A stretch of 64,000 nt of DNA, from NCBI GenBank assembly GCA_963662175.1, contig OY759222.1:5562713-5626712 (forward strand), read 5' to 3'. Shown here in pieces: positions 53,001-62,000 of this stretch. Below the pieces are notes generated by a model. The model was given only the letters and a program-made list of their open reading frames with translations, searched no databases and had not been told where the DNA came from. How positions within the stretch are numbered: position 1 is the first letter of the stretch; the number at the start of each line of letters is the position of its first letter. The position numbers were made by a program, and so were the translations under genes. This stretch comes from Aradus depressus (taxonomy: Eukaryota > Arthropoda > Insecta > Hemiptera > Aradidae).

Positions 53001-56000
53001 TAATTTTTAGTGGAGAGGAGGGCTCAACTCGAACATCTTCATACCTGCCAACGTAATGTATGGACACAAAAGTTTTTTACATAAGTTGTGATTCTATTTT
53101 TGTTGTTTTAGCTGTGGTAGTCGGAAGATCTCAAACAGTAGTGTGAGCAGTTTGAGTAAAACGATGCCCAAAATTGCAGAAAGTCTGACAGGAAAGACGT
53201 CGAGTTCTGTGGAGCAGCCAGCAGTGACTCCAGCCACTCCAGAGAGTGCAACAAAGGAATTGGTGAGAGAAAATATCTAAATATTCTCATACTATTTCAA
53301 ATATTGAAGGACAACCTGTTTTTTTTTTTTTTTTTTTAAATTTCTTGGTATTTCTTGGAACCTCATTGTTAAATTATATTTTCGGAAATTTTGACATTTC
53401 AAATTGATTTTCTGAAATGATTGTTGGGTGGAACATTTATATTTTTTTTGCGAAGAATAATTTGTTTTTATATATAATTATTTATATTTTTCTTCACTTA
53501 GAAATCCTGGAAAAACCTCAAAACAATCTAAAAGACATTTTTATTCGACAAACAGACTTCGAATTTGTGTTACCCATTTCAGAAACTTATCTGTGTTCCA
53601 ATTAAAAATATTGGCTTTTCGATCCCGAAGTTTCGATGATTTCGACGGGATCAATTTTGAAATGTAAGCTTAAAATGGCTGCGTGACTAATCTATGCAAC
53701 ATATTTTGACACTTATTTGCAAGAGCTTAGAAAAGTTGAGTTTTGACTTGAATCTGTTTTTTGATTTAGGAAAAATCGCCCAAATTCAATAACTAGTTCT
53801 TTGTTCTAAGGAATTCAATCTTGCGAGCGAAAAATAGAAGAGCACGGATTTCTTTGAAATTAGGTATAAAGAACATGAAAAACATGCATATGTAGCCTGT
53901 TCTTATTTTTTCTAGAGTTCTTGACCCACAATGAATGTTCTTGGTATATTTTGTTTTTTGTTATATATTTTTGAAACTTTTTTACTAAAATGTAATATTT
54001 TTGCCTTTTCGAGTGCATATAAATCTTGTTACTACTTATGACTGTTGATGTATATTTCAGGAGGATGAGTTGGGCTGGCTCATGAACTGGTTGAGTGTTG
54101 TGGTCTGTGGAGATATGACTGATGTCCAGATCAGCCATTCAACCTCCACTTCTTCCGAGCCATGTTCTCTCTCTGTTATCTTCCCTAGTACTACCATCAC
54201 TTCAGCCCAGGGCATGTGTCATATTGACACTGGTGTTCTTCCTGTCACATTTGAAAATGTTAAAAAAAGTTGGTTCTTTTTTTTTTTTTACGTCTTATTT
54301 AATTTTTTTAAATGTTCATTGACATTTAAATAACAAAAAAAAAAATATTTCACTGCTACATACTCAGGTTCATCCATGCTTTTCGAACGTCCTAGGCAAA
54401 CCCCAAAAAGTTAGTTTAACAAAGAGATTATATATAAATCCCAAAAGTTTAATGTAAAATATAACATTTTTAGAAAAACTTGTGTATTGTTTCTTTATGA
54501 AGCCTGCACATATGAAAGATGGCTGAACACAGTAACGAGACTGACATTATTGCAGAGATATAAATAATTTAAATGAACTTGAATGAAATAAAACTAGTTT
54601 ATTTGTGGTATTGTCTATTTCACAGAATATATATACATGGGAGTACTTTCGGTATTTCTACCATCCTCAGCCGAAAGTATAGGAGATAAGTCTAACTAAA
54701 ATATTTCAGAATTAAAGAATTCCGAAATATTTTAGTTAGTCTTACCTGTCATACTTTTGCCTGAGGTTGGTAGAAATACCGAAAGTACTCCCTTGTATAT
54801 ATATTCTGTGAAATAGACAATACCACAAATAAACTAGTTTTATTTCATTCAAGTTCACAGTAACGAAAGACAACAAAACAAACAACATGCGATAATTAAC
54901 ATTTTCTGTAGATATATTGTGAAACAATAAGAAATAAAGAAAAACGTAGGTATTTTCTATTTCCCAAAATATATATAATATATGGGAGTACTTTTGGTAT
55001 TGTTATCATCTTCAGCCATGGTTGAAGATGGTAGCAAAACCGAAAGTACTGCCATGTATTATATATATTTTGTGGACTTGACAACATTTTAAAAAACATA
55101 CGTTTTTCTTTATTTAATATGCGATCTGTTGTGAAATAGCATCTGCTCTGTTATTTAATATTTTCTTACTAAAGTTCTAGTCATTGACTTGCGAAATTAA
55201 AAAAAAAATATTTTTGGTGGTTTGGTTTTGCTAGTAGCAGAGGCGTGGGCAGCAGCATGATGGGAGGGGGAAGTGAGGCGGGGGGCCCACTACCCATATT
55301 TGTTAAATTTTCTTTTTGAACTAGTGTAAGGGGTAAATTCTCACATTACTAGGGTGATAGATTTACCATTTTATCGATATTATTGATAATATTGTGCACT
55401 TCTAGCTATAGATGAACATTTTTCAAATTATTCACAATCTTCAGTCTTTCCGCTTCATTATATTCTTCTATTTTATTTATTTATTTTTTTCAGATTCTAT
55501 ATCTTTTCCTTGGAATATAGAGATAAGGAACGTGCACGGTCACAGCCGGGTACGTGGAAATAAAGAAGATTTTCTAGAAAAATTCTCCATCAAATGTACG
55601 GTGGCTCTGACTTCTCGTGTTTTTCCAAGTCCTCTTCTTGCGTTCAGCATTCACATCGACACAGAGCCTTTCATTCTCTATTTTAATGCTTCTCAGGTAG
55701 GACTTTATCTTAAAATATATGTAGAAGTTACAGGAATTTTAGAAAATAAACAATAATTATGAAGTAGTATATTAAAAATAAATCATGCTTACGTGATTTC
55801 ATGGCTGCGGTCTGGACATAAAGACAACATTCGAATGTTCCAATGCACAGCCAGAAATTTATATTAAATCTTTTTACTTTCCCAGATGTACTATGTATAG
55901 GGGAAGTTATTTAATCTGTCAGAAATTCGATGCAGAGTTTTCAACGGAATTTTAGGTTTTCTAACCTGATTCCAAAAATGATAGAAAGATTTCTGTCTGT

Positions 56001-59000
56001 GAACGCGATAACTCGTGATAAAATGAAAGTATCGACACGAAATTTTATATGTGTGTTCAGAACCCCCCAAGGATAACACCCATTTTCAGCCAAATCGGCC
56101 AAAGGGAAAGGGGGATTAAGGAGGGGCTTAACTCAAAAAAAGTAAAAACTGCCGTTGTATTGAATTCATTGGGACTAAATTTAATATGACGATTCAGATT
56201 GATTCAAATATTGAGTTTTAGCCCTAAAGAGTCGATTGATTGATTCAAATATTGAGTTTTAGCACTAAGGAGTCGATTGGATTTGGAGGGAGAGCGAAAA
56301 CGTAATTGATTAATTCGTGCTGGGGAAGTCTATGTATATGGGCGTAGTATCTACCGTAACATGGGTAGCAAGATTCTCATGAAGAATGCCTGGATTGAAC
56401 AATTTATTGTGGTTCATGCCCAGGTTTTAACTTCGAGGTCATATCGCCAACTATCAGAGCGCTCTTTCGTCGCTCTAGTGGACATGAGATCGATTCTACT
56501 CTGGGAATTCTAAATTTAGCCTACCTAGGTTTGTTCATCTATCCGAAGGACGTTCCAGATAGTAGATCTTAGGGCCTCGACCGGGTTTCGAACCTCGGAG
56601 CTAGCGGTGTCCTTAATTACTAAAGATCTTTAGTGAAAAAGTTACTGAATTAATGATATCATTTTCATTAAGAACATTTTTGTTTCTGTTCATTTGTTCG
56701 CTATAGTTGGGAATACCTGAAATAAATAACATTTTCGAGTTGCGAAAAATGGTGAGTATTGTCTATTGATTTCACGCTGTAGGTATTTCCTCGGCAACTT
56801 GGTAGGATACTAAATATTCTAGTCTTGGTACTGTGATACTGTCTCTAGTAGTCCTTTTTCTGTTCAGATGTGCTGCCTCTCTGATCTGTTGGTGAATCTG
56901 AGTAAAATAGGAGACGCGGAGCCGCCACCGCCGTTGTCCTCTCGCCAGAAGGGTCTGTCGCCTCGGGTTGGGAAGGCGCCTGCTGCTTCCAGTAGTGAGG
57001 AGAGTCAGAGTCTGTCCGCTCCTACCCAACCCACCAACCAAGGTAGCTTAACTCTAATCCAGGGCCTAAGTTTAGGTCGGAATCATGGGAGGTGTGAGCA
57101 AAAACTTTAAGAACCACTGCTCTATATGCTTACATCCGCATATTGTGACAAGAGTTGTAAATTATAAAAGATTATTTGAAAAAAATATCATTAAAAAGTG
57201 GGCATTAGTACATTAATAAATATAATGACTTTTCGCTTTTTAAATGTTTTTATTGTTTTGACAGAATGCATTTCTTTACTCCAACGGCTATACGAAGCAT
57301 AGGGGAAGTTGTGTAATCGGTGGATAATTCGTTGCTGAGTTTTCAACGGAATTTATGTTTTCCGACCTCTTGATTCAAAAGATGAAAAAAAAAAAAAAAA
57401 AAAAAATGTATCTTTATGTGTATCTGTAACACGATAACTCCCGATAGAATGAATGTATCGACATGAAATTCTATATGTATATGCAGAACCTTCCTAATGA
57501 CTTTCAGCGGAATTGGCCGAAGGGAAGAAGGATCAGAGGGGGCTCAATTCAAAATGTCTAATAACCACCGATGTTGAGAATTTATCGACACAAAATTTAG
57601 TTTTGGAGCCCTATGTAGGTCAACTATTAATTATTAGCGCAAACGGACGACTGGTTATAGTGTGGGAGCGAAAAGTTAATTGATTAATTCATTCTGGGGA
57701 AGTACATTGCCGGTGATTCAATATTTTAATACCGCAATGAGAAGTTCTGCGAAAAATAAGAAGTCGGCAGAATAAGCAACTTTTATGTTACGTTTCTGTT
57801 TTTTACACTCATTGTCAAGTTTCCTAATTTTCGGTCATATGAAAATATTACAGTAGAGTCCCGCTAATCCAGACATCCGGCTAATTCGGATGTGATTTAA
57901 AGAAAACTAATTAAAATTTAGTAAACTAAAAATTTAATTTAGCGAGCGGTAAGTACGAAAATAATTCAAAGAGAGGGTTTGACTTTACTTACTCAGTTGG
58001 CTACGATGAAAAAAAGTGACGACAAAGAAGACGGCGCGCTAAATATTTACGCTAATATTTGAAAAAATATTTAAAAATAGTTATCATGTGCATTTTACAG
58101 CAAATTTCGTTTAATCCGAACTGGGTCCGGTCCCATCTAGTCCGGATTAGCGGGACTCTGCTGTACTTCTTATCCTTAGTTCGGTGCAGTGAAAAGTACA
58201 CAAAAAAAGATAATAAATAAATAAAAATATAAAAAATGAAAAATCCGCTGTTGCAAGGCATTTACTAGCTTTGGAGCCCAGCGTTCCTAACTACGTCCTA
58301 GCTGTGGGTTCGCTGTTGCAAGGCACATACTAGCTGTGGTCACAGGCGTTCTTAAGCACGCACTGGATGTCCAGCGATGCTAAGTATTCACTAGCTGTGG
58401 TTTCCGCCGTTGAAAGACGCATACTAGCTGTGATGCCCAGGGGTCCTAAAAACTTACTAGCTGGGGTGTCTGACGTTGAAAGACTATAAGCCTTATTCCG
58501 TATGAATAATTGAAAATTATAACATCATGAATGTACTGTTGAAGAATTTAAAAGACTTATAGGAGATATTAGAAGAAAAGTCAAAGTTCCCCGAGCAACG
58601 CCGGGTATTACTGCTAGTAATAATAATAATGTAACAAAGACAGTAAAGACGGAGTGGGGATGTAGGTATTGAATATCAATATAATATGTAAGTTGAAATA
58701 CATTATTCATTAACAATGAATGAGAGGGCGCCGGTAGCTCAGTGGTAAGCGTGCTTGACTTCTGAGCTCAAGGTCGTGGGTTCGTAGCCCGACCGAGGCC
58801 CTTAGTTTATTTTATCTGGGAGGTAAAATAAACTTAAGCACGCCGTCCTTCGGATGGGACGTTAAGCGATGGTCCCGAGCCTGTACGATGTCAGGTACTC
58901 GTTAAAGACCCCTACCCTAGATGAATAAAAATTTAGGGTAGGCAAAATTTAGGACTCCCACAGTAGAGTCGGGCTCATGTCCACCAGAGTGACGAAAGAG

Positions 59001-62000
59001 CGCTCTGGTAGTAGGCGATATGACCCCGTAGTTAAAGCCCGGGCATGAGTCATAAAACCTAACCTAACCTAATTTTATTCACATTTGTCTTTAATTTTCA
59101 TCATATTAACACTAATGTTTCTATTTTCAGAGAAGGAGAAAGAGAAGATGAAGGTGACCTGCTGGGTGCAGTGGACCATCACCAAGGTGACCCTCTGTCT
59201 CATCACAGCCCCCCTCAAGAAGGACCCAGAGACTCTGAAGTTGGCCGTCGTACTGGAGGATGTCATCGCCTCTATGGACATGGAGACTATTTATCAGAAA
59301 ATAAAATTGAAAATAGGAGCTTCCACCATTAAACATTACACCAGGCAAGTGTTTGTCGCTAGTATATGTGAGGGCATCATGTCAAATCAACAAATCTATC
59401 TCGAATCTGTTGCATTTTCATAATTTTCTCATTTTCTCGGTTATCAAATATTTTGGAACAATTCATTCAGAGATTCGATCTTATAAAAATACTTAGAAAT
59501 AGACATGTGTGTTTCAAATCTGTTACTCCAAATGTATTGCAATTATGAGCACATTTTACACGTTTTGAATAGGAATAATTTTTTATCCAATAAAATTACT
59601 TATATAATTGTTTTTTCAAAGAATTTTAAAACATTTTTAGTGTTCCAAAATTAGCAAAACGGAACGCTTATGGAATCACTTCGGTGTCCGTCCGTCACAG
59701 GCGATTTTCTCTGAAACTATTCGACGTAAAAATTTGAAATTTAGCACAGAGATAGAGTGTGGTGGCCCAATTATAGACGTGAGGTATAAAAAATTGAATT
59801 TTGATTCCGGGGGTTAATTTCATGGGGTAAATTGGGTAATAGGAAAAAAAAAACAATTTTCAAGGGCATCGTGTAGGGTGGCAAAGGAAAGCTTATTGAA
59901 GCATGAATTCAACAATATATATGATGTATTCTTTAATGCATTTTTTAAACATTTTGCGGGGAAAAACCCTTAAAAATTGCTGTCCCCCACCTTTATCACC
60001 AAAAGGATCGCTCAGAAAAATCAGAAAAAAATCATGAACATTGTAGATTGAGCCAAAATTATCAGGATTGAAAAATTCATTCTAGCACGATCAATTGTTC
60101 TAAACAATTTAATTGTTTATTTCCTTATAATTGCTGAACCATTGGTTTAACTATTAATAATTTAAGTGGAGGGCAGGAGGAGTTAGGTACATTTACTTGT
60201 ACAAAATATGTGCAAAATTGGGCGTATTTCTTAAACTATTGATTCGGTTGGTACCCAAATTAATAGGCCTAATAGTTTTTCAGCAGTATAATATATTATT
60301 TTTATTATTGGAATCATTTCCGTTATTGAATGTTATTATATACAGTATGATGTCTGTGGCACATTCCCTTTACTTCAGAAAAATGTTTTAACTTCACACA
60401 TTAATTTTACATTAACAAAATTAAATAGACACCTTGTATTATAATTATTGTATTGTATGTTTAGGTCTAGCTCCAAAGTGGGTTGGAAGCAGGGAAAGTA
60501 CGGTGGTATGATGATGCGTGTCCATGAAGGCTCATCCAACAATGCTGAGTTCCTCTCTCTAACACTGACACGAGCCAAAGCCTCCAGTTTCCACGCTAAA
60601 CTTGCCTCCTCCATGAGAGTACCCTACAAGGTGATATATGTTATATATTATTATAAAATATATTAGTTTTCTTACCTCAAACGATGCAGGCAGGCTGAGT
60701 TATTGGGTGATCTGGGTACCGCCCAATAATGCAATAATGCAGTATGTGTACTTGCGACATGCAAGTTTTCATTTGATAAAGTGCTGATATAGGAGATGAA
60801 GTCGAGTTTCTGATGATAAACTTAACACTATGTTGTTGAGCTGTGATTCAAATTTTGTTTTTATTCTTCCTCAAGAAGGCAATTGAATATACCGAATGAG
60901 GAATAATAATATATTTTTGATATTCTGATGACGAATGAAAAAAATATTCAAAAGTTGATTGAGAAAAAATTGTGTAATTTTTGACAGAATTGGAGGAAGG
61001 CTACTCATTATCTCTTCAACTGTTGCTCTACTCCTGAAGAATATTCTGTATTTTCTATACCAATGAAGAATGGTCTAATTACTTCTTTCTCTTCCTTTTT
61101 TCAGGAGGTGACAGGAGGCAGCAGAAGGAGCAACGGCGGGAGCGGCACGACCGAAGATGGCTACATCTCGGAGGTGGTGGTGAGGGTGGAGCCTCTCGAC
61201 CTCATCCTGGTGCCGGGCCTTGCACAGAGGTTTGTGGGTGTGCTTGGCCCTTTGTTAGCCCCACGGCCTCCACCCCCAGGCCCTCCCCGCCCCCACCTCA
61301 CCACCGCCCACCTTCCCCTCATCTATCTTGATATACACCAAATCACACTCTTCATCATCTCTTCCGCTGAGTATGTCCCTCAGGACACGCTTGTCATTAG
61401 TGTAAGTTCATTTGATTTTTTTTTCCTTTACTCTACCTGGAAATATAGTAGACTCTCGAACTTTGTTCTGTAGGGGCGAGAGGAAGTAATGCTGATGTTG
61501 AGTCATGCAACTCTGACGCTTCGCGCCCAAACAGCAATAGACGACATAGGCAGTTGGTGCTGCGCCAATAAGGTAGCCCTCTCACCTAGAACATCGAGCG
61601 CCCGGCGGCTGTGATGACATAACTTGGGGGTGTGGATCGCGCCGGGGCTGAATGTGACCACCTTGTCGAAATATTATCAGGTCATGATGATTTTAACTCG
61701 TAAGTTCTTCTTCTTGAAAAAGATGAACAATCCGAATTGTTCATGCGGCGGCATCGAGACTGCATGGCATGTACGACCAAGCCAGGGTGAATTTGATTAA
61801 CGGGACTGGAAATACCACAGCTGGTGATGGAGAGCGGCTACCAGTTGTCATCTTGTCGGGAGCAGAAGAAGTCAGTATATGACGGGCTTGGGACAACCCC
61901 GATTGCCGCTCCCAGCCCCTCAATAACGACGAATTTTCACCCCGAGTTCCTCCCTCTACATATGGTGATGTTGCACTCTTGCAAGGTGCACTTTTTTATT

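Noticed and set aside
58728..58800. tRNA gene with A and B boxes
   Set aside because: It is the head of a dispersed SINE with about 14 copies sharing a long non-tRNA body.
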